From assembly GCF_036924515.1 (NCBI RefSeq), contig NZ_JAZHRR010000001.1, positions 5,055,001 through 5,119,000 on the forward strand: 64,000 bases of DNA, given 5' to 3'. This document shows positions 17,989 to 26,781 of this stretch, piece after piece. A program made the translations under genes and the position numbers. Each line of letters opens with the position of its first letter. The stretch's first letter is position 1. The notes beneath the pieces are model-generated. The model was not told the DNA's origin. It worked only from the letters and a program-made list of their open reading frames with translations, and did not search any database. This stretch comes from Bradyrhizobium sp. AZCC 1610 (GTDB lineage Bacteria > Pseudomonadota > Alphaproteobacteria > Rhizobiales > Xanthobacteraceae).

Positions 17989-18657
17989 TCAAGCGACGGA
18001 TTCAACCGGCAGACCGGCGGCCTTCCATTCGGGATAACCGTCCTCGAGACGGCGGACGCGATAGCCGCGGGATCTCAACGCTGCGACAGCTTCGAATGAA
18101 AGAATGCAGTAGGGCCCGCGGCAATAGGCGATCACCTCGCGGCTTTTCGGAAGTTCGCCCAAGCGCCGTTCCAGTTCTGCAAAAGGAATGTTGAGAGCCC
18201 CGGGAAGATGGCCCAGCGCGAACTCATCCTGAGGCCGCACATCGAGCAGCGTCACCAGATTGTCGCGCAGTCGCGTAACCAAATCATCGCGCGAGACGGG
18301 CTCCAGCGCATCACGTGTCTGAAAGTAATCGGTCACCACGCGGCCGATCTCTGCAACGTTCCGTTCGCCGACGCGGCCCAGCGCCTTGATCAGGGTGACC
18401 ACTTCGGCATCGCCGGCCAGGCGATAGAGAATGTGCTTGCCGCGACGCTCAGTCTCCACGAGACGCGCACGCCTGAGGAGTTGCAGGTGGCGCGAGGTGT
18501 TGGCGAACGTCAGATGCGCCCGGGCCGACAGCTCCTCGACAGTGCGTATCCCCTGCGCCAAGTGCTCCAGCAGTTCCAGCCGATGAGCGTGGCCAAGCGC
18601 CTGCGCCACTCCGGCGAGATTCTCGTAGATCGCCTGTTTTGGTCCAATGCTTGACAA
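17989..18657 (-). CDS. ArsR-family regulator fused to a rhodanese domain
   Basis: A 222-residue two-domain protein. Residues about 10-95 form the winged helix (AHRLELLEHL, then FANTSRHLQLLRRARLVE). Residues about 125-220 form a rhodanese domain with LLDVRPQDEFALGHLPGA and the active-site loop AYCRGPYC (Cys179, Cys184). These two are the only cysteines, so unlike BigR/SqrR the DNA-binding domain has none, and sulfur sensing would have to go through the rhodanese loop. The start is a TTG preceded by AAGGGA. It is divergent from the persulfide dioxygenase operon, with an inverted repeat between them. Confidence 0.88.
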   Translation of the reverse strand: MSSIGPKQAIYENLAGVAQALGHAHRLELLEHLAQGIRTVEELSARAHLTFANTSRHLQLLRRARLVETERRGKHILYRLAGDAEVVTLIKALGRVGERNVAEIGRVVTDYFQTRDALEPVSRDDLVTRLRDNLVTLLDVRPQDEFALGHLPGALNIPFAELERRLGELPKSREVIAYCRGPYCILSFEAVAALRSRGYRVRRLEDGYPEWKAAGLPVESVA

Positions 18658-18670
18658 GGCATCCCTTCAA

Positions 18671-18703
18671 TATATCATTCAGCAGATCGATTGAATGTTG
18701 TAT
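18671..18703. promoter_or_regulatory. Candidate operator between the ArsR-rhodanese and persulfide dioxygenase genes
   Basis: An imperfect inverted repeat built on CATTCA (18676-18681) and TGAATG (18692-18697), flanked by TATATC and TTGTATA. It is AT-rich, lies within the 74-base divergent promoter region and has the size of an ArsR/BigR-type operator. Confidence 0.5.
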
Positions 18704-18731
18704 ACCCGTTCTCATCAAGGAGTGCAAGCCC

Positions 18732-19472
18732 ATGATTCTACGCCAGTTCCTGCATAGCCATCCGGTCGGCATCTCCTACCTCTTCGGCTGCGGCGGCAAG
18801 GCTAAGGGCGCCGTAGTTGATCCGGTTGGCGACATTCAGCCCTACCTGAAGGCTGCCGACAATGCCGGCATGCGGATAGATTTCGTCATCGACACGCATG
18901 TCCATGCCGACCACCTGTCGGCGGGCCGGGCTCTTGCCGCCGCGGCGGGGGCCGAATACGTCCTCTCAGCAGATGCGGCGGTCTCGTTCCCATACAAAGC
19001 GGTGCGCGATGGCGACGTTCTTCCACTCGGTAACGTCTCGGCAACGGTGCTGCACACGCCGGGGCACACACCGGAGCATATCTGCATTCTCGTGACGGAC
19101 CGGACGCGCGCCGACGAGCCGTGGTTCGTGTTGACCGGCCACACCCTCATGGTCGGCGATCTCGGCCGCACTGAACTTGCCGCGAACGCCGAGGAAGGCG
19201 CACGGCAATTGTTCCGAAGCGTGTACCGGCTGAAGGAGCTTCCCGAGTATGTCGATGTGTTGCCTGGGGCCTATGCGGGCTCAGTTTGCGGCCGGCGGCT
19301 GAGTGGCAAGCCATGGTCCACCATCGGCTTCGAGAAGCGGAATAATCAGGCATTCAAGATCGCGGACGAAGCCGAGTTCGTTCGATTCATGACCGCCGAG
19401 ATTCCGCCGGCACCACCGGAGGCAGCGAAGATCAGGGCAGCCAATTCAGGCATCACAGCTGCCGCTGCGTGA
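18732..19472 (+). CDS. Persulfide dioxygenase-like MBL-fold protein
   Basis: A 246-residue cytoplasmic protein. The metal motif THVHADH (His56, His58, Asp60, His61) with the following LSAGR and LHTPGHTPEH blocks is typical of the ETHE1/SdoA/Blh group, which oxidises glutathione persulfide to sulfite with O2. The ATG at 18732 is chosen because upstream in-frame codons lie in the promoter. There is no C-terminal rhodanese domain; that activity sits in the divergent regulator instead. First gene of the operon with an MFS transporter, GFA protein and cysteine desulfurase. Confidence 0.82.
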   Translation: MILRQFLHSHPVGISYLFGCGGKAKGAVVDPVGDIQPYLKAADNAGMRIDFVIDTHVHADHLSAGRALAAAAGAEYVLSADAAVSFPYKAVRDGDVLPLGNVSATVLHTPGHTPEHICILVTDRTRADEPWFVLTGHTLMVGDLGRTELAANAEEGARQLFRSVYRLKELPEYVDVLPGAYAGSVCGRRLSGKPWSTIGFEKRNNQAFKIADEAEFVRFMTAEIPPAPPEAAKIRAANSGITAAAA

Positions 19473-19476
19473 TCCG

Positions 19477-20736
19477 ATGACTGAAGCGATAGCTGCTCCG
19501 CAGACTGCCTCGTCGGTCCGATTGGGGCTGAAGGAGAACTGGCCGCAGTTCGCCTTGCTTGTGGTGATCAACGCCTTCGTCGGCGGCATGGTCGGAATCG
19601 AGCGAACGGTCGTACCGCTGATCGGCTCCGAGGAGTTCAGGATCAGTTCGACGACGCTGGTCGTTTCCTTCATCGTCAGCTTCGGCGTTGTGAAGGCGTG
19701 CGCGAATCTGGTTTCAGGCCAGCTCGCCGACAAGTGGGGGCGCAAGCGGGTTCTGATCCTCGGCTGGCTCGTTGGCCTGCCGGTGCCGTTCATGATCATG
19801 TGGGCGCCAAGCTGGGGATGGGTCATCGCAGCAAACGCGCTACTCGGGATCAACCAGGGCCTTGCCTGGTCGATGACGGTGATCATGAAAATCGATCTCG
19901 TCGGGCCGAGGTCGCGGGGACTTGCCGTGGGCTTGAACGAGTTCGCCGGTTATCTTGCAGTCGGCGTGACCGCTTTCCTCACCGGGTATCTTGCCTCTAA
20001 GTACGGGCTTCGGCCGGTGCCGATCTATCTCGGTGTTGCCTATGCGATTCTTGGCACAGCGCTCTCAATCCTGCTGGTGCAGGATACGCGGGAGCATGTC
20101 CGACTGGAAACGGCGGCCCATACGCAGCAATCGGCCCCGATCAGCTTCCGCGAGATATTTCTTCTCACCTCCTTCAGGGATCGCAACCTGTTTGCCGCGT
20201 CACAGGCCGGGCTCGTCAACAATCTCAATGATGGAATGAGCTGGGGAATCTTTCCGCTGTTCTTCGCCTCCTTCGGCCTCCATGTCGATCGGATCGGCAT
20301 TTTGAAGGCCGTCTATCCGGCCACCTGGGGCATCCTGCAGATCGCCACGGGTCCTCTTTCTGATCGTTGGGGTCGCAAGGGGCTGATCGTTGCCGGCATG
20401 TGGGTGCAGGCCGTGGGCTTGTTCTTGACTGCAGCAACAAGTCATTTCGAATGGTGGCTTGTCGGCAGCCTGCTGCTCGGGCTTGGCACCGCCATGGTGT
20501 ATCCAAGCCTGATCGCCGCCGTCTCCGACGCTTCGCATCCAAGCTGGCGCGCACGATCGCTCAGCGTCTACCGCTTCTGGCGCGATCTCGGTTACGCGAT
20601 CGGGGCGCTGGCGGCCGGTCTGATCGCCGACCTGCTCGGCATGGCTTGGGCCATCGGAACGATCGGCACGCTCACCTTCCTGTCCGGGGTGGTCGTCGCT
20701 GTGGCCATGGAGGGCAGGCCCGGAGCACGACCATGA
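19477..20736 (+). CDS. MFS transporter
   Basis: A 419-residue inner-membrane transporter with about 12 hydrophobic segments. MFS signature motifs are visible at LADKWGRKRVLILG (loop 2-3) and the equivalent LSDRWGRKGLIVAG (loop 8-9). The start lies four bases after the persulfide dioxygenase stop and its stop overlaps the GFA gene by ATGA. From context it may export a sulfur product such as sulfite or a thiol; other BigR-type operons use a TauE-type exporter for this. The substrate is inference. Confidence 0.85.
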   Translation: MTEAIAAPQTASSVRLGLKENWPQFALLVVINAFVGGMVGIERTVVPLIGSEEFRISSTTLVVSFIVSFGVVKACANLVSGQLADKWGRKRVLILGWLVGLPVPFMIMWAPSWGWVIAANALLGINQGLAWSMTVIMKIDLVGPRSRGLAVGLNEFAGYLAVGVTAFLTGYLASKYGLRPVPIYLGVAYAILGTALSILLVQDTREHVRLETAAHTQQSAPISFREIFLLTSFRDRNLFAASQAGLVNNLNDGMSWGIFPLFFASFGLHVDRIGILKAVYPATWGILQIATGPLSDRWGRKGLIVAGMWVQAVGLFLTAATSHFEWWLVGSLLLGLGTAMVYPSLIAAVSDASHPSWRARSLSVYRFWRDLGYAIGALAAGLIADLLGMAWAIGTIGTLTFLSGVVVAVAMEGRPGARP

Positions 20737-21119
20737 GTGAAATCTATTTGGGCCGTTGTCTCTGCGGGACGGTGCGTTTCGAAGCGCGCGGCCGACCGAA
20801 GGGTGTCTTCTGGTGTCACTGCAATAGCTGCCGTCGCCATTCCGGCGCCCCGGTCAGCGTCTTCGTCGGGTTCGGGAACGACGCTGTCACGGTGACCGAG
20901 GGCGCCATCACGACGTTCAAATCGTCGCCGGGAACGACGCGTGGCTTCTGCTCCCGCTGCGGCTCGACGCTGACCTGCGCGACCGTGCATTTTCCGACGG
21001 AGACGCATTATCACGTCGGCGCCTTCGACCGGGCTTCGGAGCTGCAACCGAGCAAGCATTTCTTCGCTAATGAGCAACTGCCCTGGCTGCAGCTTAGCCA
21101 CACCTATCAAGGCACGTGA
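20733..21119 (+). CDS. GFA / CENP-V domain protein
   Basis: A 128-residue zinc protein of the glutathione-dependent formaldehyde-activating (GFA) family. The cysteine pattern is clear: GRCLCGTVRF, CHCNSCRRHSG and GFCSRCGS. Members bind zinc through these cysteines, and some react with glutathione adducts. Both ends overlap neighbours (ATGA and GTGA), so it is tightly coupled. Its place between a persulfide dioxygenase/MFS pair and a cysteine desulfurase suggests a role with low-molecular-weight thiols. Confidence 0.85.
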   Translation: MSEIYLGRCLCGTVRFEARGRPKGVFWCHCNSCRRHSGAPVSVFVGFGNDAVTVTEGAITTFKSSPGTTRGFCSRCGSTLTCATVHFPTETHYHVGAFDRASELQPSKHFFANEQLPWLQLSHTYQGT

Positions 21120-22246
21120 CCGTGACAACACGGCCGATTTACCTCGATTACAACGCGAGCACGCCCGTCGATTCGGTGGTCGCGGCAGCGATGCGGCCAT
21201 TCCTGGACGAGGCGTTCGGCAATCCTTCCAGCGGCCACTGGGCCAGTGCGCCGGCGAAGGCCGCGCTGGACCAAGCACGCGCTCAGGTCGCGGCACTGCT
21301 CGGCGCCGCGCCCGAAGAGATCGTGTTCACAAGCGGCGGCAGCGAAGCGAATAACCTTACCATCAAAGGCACCTACTTCGCGGCGAAGCCCGGCAGAGCG
21401 CACATCATCACCTCAAGCATCGAGCATCCCGCCGTTCTCGGCCCTTGCCGGTTCATCGAGCGGCTCGGCGGTTCGGTCACATACCTACGGGTGGACCGGA
21501 CAGGCCTGATCGATCCAGCGGACGTGCGCCGCGCCATTACTCCGCAGACGCTGCTGATCAGCATCATGCACGCCAACAATGAAGTCGGCACTGTCCAGCC
21601 GCTCGCGGAAATCGGCGCGATCGCGCGGCAGCATGGAATCCGCTTTCATACCGATGCAGCGCAATCGGTCGGAAAAATCCCGACCAAGGTGGACGAGCTT
21701 GGCGTCGATGTGCTGACGATCGCCGGTCACAAGCTTTACGCTCCAAAAGGCGTTGGCGCGCTTTATGTCAGGCGAGGCCTCGAACTTGAACCACTGATCC
21801 ACGGCGCTGGCCACGAATTGGGCCGCCGCGCCGGAACCGAGAGCGCCCTGCTCGCAGTTGGGCTTGGAATGGCTTGTACGATGGCCGCGGACCTAGCACC
21901 CATGAACCGCATTCAGGCCTTGCGCGATCGCTTCTGGCAGGCCCTGCAGGACAGGTTCGGTGAGGGCGTCGCACTCAACGGCCATCCATCGCGTCGTTTG
22001 CCCAACACCCTCAACGTGTCTTTCGTCGGCAGAATAGGCGCGGACATCCTGGGCCAGTTGCATGATGTCGCGGCATCGACGGGTTCGGCGTGCCATTCCG
22101 GCCAGATCGAGCTCTCGCCCGTTCTCGCCGCCATGCGCGTGCCGGAGAGGATTGGAATGGGAGCGATCCGCTTCAGCCTGGGAAGGCACACCACATCCAC
22201 CGAGATCGACGATGTGGTCGCACGTCTGTCCACGATCGTACCGTGA
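21116..22246 (+). CDS. Cysteine desulfurase-like aminotransferase class V protein
   Basis: A 376-residue PLP enzyme of the NifS/IscS group. The N-terminus IYLDYNASTPVDSVV, the PLP-lysine motif AGHKLYAPKGVGALY and the active-site cysteine loop STGSACHSG are all present. It would release sulfur from cysteine as an enzyme persulfide. It is not next to iscU, sufB or other Fe-S genes. The GTG start overlaps the GFA stop. In this operon it could produce or recycle sulfane sulfur; that is inference from context. Confidence 0.85.
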   Translation: MTVTTRPIYLDYNASTPVDSVVAAAMRPFLDEAFGNPSSGHWASAPAKAALDQARAQVAALLGAAPEEIVFTSGGSEANNLTIKGTYFAAKPGRAHIITSSIEHPAVLGPCRFIERLGGSVTYLRVDRTGLIDPADVRRAITPQTLLISIMHANNEVGTVQPLAEIGAIARQHGIRFHTDAAQSVGKIPTKVDELGVDVLTIAGHKLYAPKGVGALYVRRGLELEPLIHGAGHELGRRAGTESALLAVGLGMACTMAADLAPMNRIQALRDRFWQALQDRFGEGVALNGHPSRRLPNTLNVSFVGRIGADILGQLHDVAASTGSACHSGQIELSPVLAAMRVPERIGMGAIRFSLGRHTTSTEIDDVVARLSTIVP

Positions 22247-22261
22247 TCGCTTCCCGGGCAG

Positions 22262-22903
22262 TCAGTTCAAGGCGCACCGTTTCGTCGCCAACACAAGCGC
22301 GGGTTCGTTGGCGCCATCCCCCGCAACATGGACGTCCATGCCCGTCCGTTCGAGCGCTGCCGATATTTCGGCCAGCGCGGGAAAGCGGTAAATTTCCGGC
22401 GGGAACGATGCGATGGCTTTCAAGTCCGCGTTCGTTCGGAACAGCAATCCCAGACGGCCGCCCGGCTTCAGTACGCGCGCGATCTCGCGCAATGATGTCT
22501 CGATATCTTTCCAGAAATAAAGCACGTGCACGCACTGCACCTTGTCGAACATGCCGTCGGGAAAAGGCAGCGAGTCCACGCTGGAAAGAACGACGTCCAC
22601 GCGAGCGGCTTCGATCAGCGGCCGGTTTCGCTGCGCGGCGATCTCGACCATCAACTGGGAAGGGTCCACCCCGACGACGTGCCCCAAAGGAGCCCGCACG
22701 GCCAATTCCGTCAGGCTCCGGCCATGACCGCATCCGATGTCGAGCACATGGTCGCCCTGCTCGATGCCCAGTGCATTCATCGCGCGCAGATTCTGACGCC
22801 AGGTTTCGTGCGCCATAATGAACGCAATGAGCCGGCCCAAGAGACCGCGCGCATTCCGCGCGTGTTCGGCAATGAATTGAGGACGACGCATCCAGCTTCC
22901 CAT
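22262..22903 (-). CDS. Class I SAM-dependent methyltransferase
   Basis: A 213-residue methyltransferase. Motif I is VLDIGCGHGRSL and the acidic end of strand 2 is VVGVDPS; motif III region reads VLKPGGRLGLLF. The fold is that of small-molecule methyltransferases of the Methyltransf_11 type. It is convergent with the desulfurase gene, with 15 bases between them. The methyl acceptor is unknown; the neighbouring thiol genes allow a thiol methyltransferase but nothing shows it. Confidence 0.82.
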   Translation of the reverse strand: MGSWMRRPQFIAEHARNARGLLGRLIAFIMAHETWRQNLRAMNALGIEQGDHVLDIGCGHGRSLTELAVRAPLGHVVGVDPSQLMVEIAAQRNRPLIEAARVDVVLSSVDSLPFPDGMFDKVQCVHVLYFWKDIETSLREIARVLKPGGRLGLLFRTNADLKAIASFPPEIYRFPALAEISAALERTGMDVHVAGDGANEPALVLATKRCALN

Positions 22904-22940
22904 GGCTCACCAATTTCGCTGGCAGCGTGCCTGAAAGTAC

Positions 22941-23473
22941 ATGAAGAGTCCTGCGGCTAGGACAAAGACGGGCTTCGTCGCATCGAGAGAATCGATTCAA
23001 AGCGGATCGAACGCAGAGCACTCCAAAAGCCGGTTTCGTGGATTGGTTGGCAGCAATTGCCGTCGTGCCGCAATCGACTCCGTCGACGCCAACAATTCAA
23101 TCAATCGCCGGCACTCACGATTTGCCGCCGACTGCAGGGACGCGCCGACGTGCGACGAAATTGCTGCGGCCGATCAGAGTCAGACCGAAATCAGTCAGCC
23201 ACCAGCTGAAGCCTTGTTGAAGCAATGGGCGGCCGAGGAAGATACACGGGCACGGGTTGACCCCGTACAAGATGCCCCAGTACAGGTTGTGCAAGATGCC
23301 CCAGTACAGGTCCGGCCCGTGCAAAATGCACGGGCAGAGATCCGGCCCGAGCGAAATCGAGCAAAGGCCCGGGGGAGCAAAATGCACGGGTACAGGACCC
23401 TCCCGTACCAGACGCCCGAGCACAGGACCAGTCTTTGCAAAATGCCCTGCAAAGCTTCGGTTGGCGCAACTAG
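22941..23473 (+). pseudogene. Possible repeat-protein gene with a frameshift
   Basis: The frame open from 22941 contains a Val/Gln/Pro-rich repeat from about 23257 (VDPVQDAPVQV, VQDAPVQV, RPVQNARAEIRP). At the GGGGG run near 23372 the repeat pattern moves by one base: reading on in the next frame gives EQNARVQDPPVPDARAQDQ and a stop at 23471. One added G would restore one continuous repeat-bearing frame. At DNA level it is a degenerate tandem repeat with recurrent GTGCAAAATGC-like blocks, including the palindrome CCCGTGCAAAATGCACGGG. The N-terminal part is not convincing. Confidence 0.35.
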
Positions 23474-23847
23474 ATATAGCAGGGAACTGACGCTCTCCAA
23501 GCCCCCATGGTTCGCACGGCTCCGTTTAGAGCAGACCTGTTCCCCTCATGATCCTTGAATGACTCAGCATCAACAGGAGGCCGTCATCGCCAGGCCACCA
23601 GGAACGAAGGCCTGCGCCACTGGCATGGAGTAACAATGCTGCAGCGACGGGAGCACTCTTGGACCTCAACGGCCGAGATTGTCGACGGTTCGGCTTATCA
23701 TCTCCGCCCATCAGGAATAAGATGAGCCGACGTCCACGGGCGTTCGAGCCCTTAGGCGAGCCCGCCCGGCTAGATATCGTGGCAACTCTCCGTCACGCCC
23801 GTTGGCAACAAACTGAGGTCTGCTTAACGATCCACACGACGAATTCC
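23474..23847. other. Intergenic region before amrS
   Basis: About 370 bases with no supported gene. The amrS frame stays open back to 23659, but the extra residues do not look like family sequence. Confidence 0.35.
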
Positions 23848-24981
23848 ATGACCGAACCCGAGCGTTTGGAAGGCGTTCCTGGCCGCTACTGGCACCGGCT
23901 CGAAGACGGGCGTATCCAGTGCGATGTCTGCCCGCGCTATTGCAGGCTTAACGAAGGCCAGCGCGGCCTGTGCTTCGTGCGTGGCCGGCAGGACGACCGG
24001 ATCGTGCTCACGACGTACGGCCGCTCCTCAGGATTCTGTGTCGATCCAATAGAGAAGAAGCCACTGAACCACTATTTGCCCGGAACTCCCGTGTTGTCGT
24101 TCGGTACCGCCGGGTGCAACCTGACCTGCAATTTCTGCCAGAACTGGGACATCTCCAAAGCGCGAGAACTCGACCGGCTCCAGGACGCGGCCTCGCCCGA
24201 AGATATTGTCGAGGCCGCGATTGCCACGGGCTCGCGCTCCATCGCCTACACCTACAATGACCCCGTTATCTTCCTGGAATATGCCGTGGATGTTGCAAAG
24301 GCGGCGCGCCGGCGCGGGATCAAGAACGTGGCGGTCACAGCGGGCTACATTGACGCGGCGGCGCGGGAGGAGCTTTACACCTTCATGGACGCCGCCAATG
24401 TCGACCTCAAGGCGTTCACCGAGGCGTTCTACAAGCGGATGTGCACGGGGCGTCTCGGCGCCGTCCTCGAGACGCTCGAGTATCTGAAGAACAAGACGAA
24501 GGTCTGGTTCGAAATCACAACGCTGCTGATCCCGGGTCACAATGACAGCTCAGAGGAGGTGAAAAAGCTGAGCGAATGGGTGATGACAAGGCTAGGACCT
24601 GACGTGCCCTTGCATTTCACCGCCTTCCACCCTGACTACAAGATGCTGGATCTGCCCTGTACGCCGGCCTTCACGCTGACGACGGCTCGCGATATCGCGC
24701 GCAAGGTCGGGCTTCATTTCGTCTACACCGGCAATGTCCATGACGAGAGGGGCCAAAGCACGTACTGCCCGGGCTGCAGTGAGCGGATCATCGGTCGAGA
24801 TTGGTATGACATCACCACTTGGCGGCTCACAGGGAACGGCCGCTGCGGTATTTGCTCCACCGCAATCCCTGGCTTGTTCGAGGTGCATCCGGGCAACTGG
24901 GGGCAGCGGCGGATGATGCCGACGTCGAGGCGCCTCCCTGCTGCGAGTTGGAGCGGGAGCCTGATTAGGAGGTCACGATGA
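23848..24981 (+). CDS. amrS: AmmeMemoRadiSam system radical SAM enzyme
   Basis: A 377-residue radical SAM protein. The [4Fe-4S] cluster motif is CNLTCNFC (Cys90, Cys94, Cys97). N-terminal cysteines CDVCPRYC, KPLNHYLPGT, the NVDLKAFTEAFYK block and C-terminal CPGC / RCGIC pairs match AmrS. The start at 23848 gives MTEPERLEGVPGRYW, which fits the family; an upstream opening from 23659 would add about 60 unrelated residues. AmrS usually occurs with MEMO and AMMECR1 genes; those are not in this window. The reaction is not known. It is coupled by ATGA to an Mth938-domain gene. Confidence 0.85.
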   Translation: MTEPERLEGVPGRYWHRLEDGRIQCDVCPRYCRLNEGQRGLCFVRGRQDDRIVLTTYGRSSGFCVDPIEKKPLNHYLPGTPVLSFGTAGCNLTCNFCQNWDISKARELDRLQDAASPEDIVEAAIATGSRSIAYTYNDPVIFLEYAVDVAKAARRRGIKNVAVTAGYIDAAAREELYTFMDAANVDLKAFTEAFYKRMCTGRLGAVLETLEYLKNKTKVWFEITTLLIPGHNDSSEEVKKLSEWVMTRLGPDVPLHFTAFHPDYKMLDLPCTPAFTLTTARDIARKVGLHFVYTGNVHDERGQSTYCPGCSERIIGRDWYDITTWRLTGNGRCGICSTAIPGLFEVHPGNWGQRRMMPTSRRLPAASWSGSLIRRSR

Positions 24982-25334
24982 AGATTGACAGCACCATATT
25001 TGGCGCGATTACGATTGACGGAAAGATCTATCAGCACGACGTGGTCGTTCGTCTTTCCGGCAAAGTTGTGAAGCGGAAAAAGAAGCTATCAAAGAAGCTG
25101 TATGGTACCTCGCACGTGCTTTCAAAAGACGAGGCAAAGTTTCTCTTCGAGAAGGGGTGCGATCAGATCGTCATTGGCTCGGGTCAGATGGGCAACGTGC
25201 ACTTATCACCGGAAGCTGAAGCCTATTTCGAAAGAAAGGGCGGCGAGGTCGTGTTGAAGCCGACACCCGAGGCAATCCGGATGTTCAACCGGTCGCGCGC
25301 AAAGAGAAGCGGACTCTTTCACGTGACCTGTTGA
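24978..25334 (+). CDS. Mth938-like (DUF498) domain protein
   Basis: A 118-residue protein. The pattern FGAITIDGKIYQHDVVV near the N-terminus, VIGSGQMGNVHLSPEAEAYF in the middle and the ending FHVTC are typical of the Mth938/NDUFAF3-like fold (PF04430). Eukaryotic relatives help assemble respiratory complex I; bacterial members have no settled role. It overlaps the AmrS gene by ATGA, so the two are probably made together. Confidence 0.82.
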   Translation: MKIDSTIFGAITIDGKIYQHDVVVRLSGKVVKRKKKLSKKLYGTSHVLSKDEAKFLFEKGCDQIVIGSGQMGNVHLSPEAEAYFERKGGEVVLKPTPEAIRMFNRSRAKRSGLFHVTC

Positions 25335-25352
25335 AAATGCCCTGGTGAAACT

Positions 25353-26096
25353 GTGTATCCCCGTTGGATCAGCCGGATCGGCGCTCCCCTCATTGCTTTT
25401 GTTTTGACCGTTGCGCCGTCGGTTTCGACGGTGCACGCCGTTGAGGGTACTCGCAAGGTGAGCGTGGTGTCCTTCGGCCTGTTCGGCGATCAAGGCGTGT
25501 TTAGAAGCGAGGCGACCGGCGCAGCCCGGATCGTAGCGGGCCGTTTCGGGGGCGCCCCGATCAACGTGCAATACAATTCGAAGAAAGGCGGAGGTGCAAC
25601 GATCGAAGGCCTGGCCATGTCCTTGCAAGCGGCGGCCAACGGGATGGACGCCAACAACGACATTCTGTTTTTGATTCTCACCTCGCACGGCTCCCGCGCC
25701 GGCCTTGCAGTCAAAGCGGGGCGGCTTACGCAAACGCTCACGCCGTCTAATCTCGCCTACATGCTGGCGCGGACCAGCATGCGATACAAGGTGGTGGTCA
25801 TCTCGGCCTGCTATTCCGGGATCTTTATCCCTCGTCTCGCGAACCCCGATACGCTGGTAATCACCGCGGCCGATGCCGACCATCCATCGTTCGGCTGCCG
25901 GGACAAAGCCAAATGGACCTATTTCGGCAACGCCTTTTTTAATATAGCACTCCGGCAAGCTAAAAGCCTGAAGGATGCCTTTGTTGTTGCGCGCTCGCTC
26001 GTCAAAAAGCGAGAAGTGCGCGAGCGCTTCGAGCCGTCGAATCCCCTAATGGCAGGCGGCGAAAATGTGCAGCCGTTGCTCATTGCGCGCCCTTGA
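25353..26096 (+). CDS. C13-type (legumain-like) cysteine peptidase
   Basis: A 247-residue exported protein with a signal peptide (to about residue 29, ending VHA). The caspase-fold catalytic pair is visible: His112 in ILTSHGS and Cys153 in ISACYSG, as in bacterial peptidase C13 proteins. The GTG start at 25353 follows the previous gene by 18 bases, in the same direction. Likely periplasmic. Substrate unknown; legumain relatives cleave after Asn or Asp. Confidence 0.82.
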   Translation: MYPRWISRIGAPLIAFVLTVAPSVSTVHAVEGTRKVSVVSFGLFGDQGVFRSEATGAARIVAGRFGGAPINVQYNSKKGGGATIEGLAMSLQAAANGMDANNDILFLILTSHGSRAGLAVKAGRLTQTLTPSNLAYMLARTSMRYKVVVISACYSGIFIPRLANPDTLVITAADADHPSFGCRDKAKWTYFGNAFFNIALRQAKSLKDAFVVARSLVKKREVRERFEPSNPLMAGGENVQPLLIARP

Positions 26097-26781
26097 GCGA
26101 CCGGCCGCCTTCGCGGCCGACGCCTGTCTGCCGAAAACCGCGTCCGTATTGATCTAATGACCGAAGCGCGCCGCATGTCTGCCAATGGCCCTCAACCGAA
26201 GTCGCTATCGCGCCCGATGTTTGCGGCAGATTGTGTTGAAAAAAGTCCTTTTTGGCTGATGACTAAAAATTCTCAGGACCGCTCGTGCGTCTCACGCGCT
26301 GCTTTGTGAGGGGACCACATCGGTTAACGCAAAAGCGACCGCCGACGCTCGCATCGATTCTGCAGAGCCTTGCAGCGGCTGAGATCATCAACATTCGACA
26401 TTCGCGAGATTTTCGAAGCCCTCGAATCCGTAAGGCCGTCGGGGGGTTCGCGGCGAATCCGCCAAGTGCTGCAGCCGGCTGCTTTGCCTCAATGAACCGG
26501 CATCGTCGGCCAACCGGCATGTTCGAAAGTGCACCGAGCGGACGTCTTCAAAGCAGCGATAGAGCCCTAGCCGTTACTGCAGTGCAACCGCAGAGGTTCT
26601 GCGTCCAGATCTTCCTGTCCGATTGCCACTACCCCTCTGTGAAGCACTACGCCAAGGCGCACGCCACCAGATCGTCATCCTAACGGCGAATTGCAGGCGA
26701 AATAATCAACGAGGAGTTTCCTGACGTGGAACCGGGGCACTCTCTCGTGCATATCTTTGCAATCGGCACGAGGCCTCACGG
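26097..26781. other. Intergenic region
   Basis: About 685 bases without a supported gene. A GC-rich hairpin CGGCCGC-CTTC-GCGGCCG (26102-26119) sits just after the peptidase stop and could end transcription, but no T run follows. Overlapping frames on both strands between 26263 and 26683 mirror each other and look non-coding. Confidence 0.4.

Noticed and set aside
26263..26683. Overlapping frames on both strands between the C13 peptidase and the acyltransferase
   Set aside because: They mirror each other, lack ribosome-binding sites and resemble no family.
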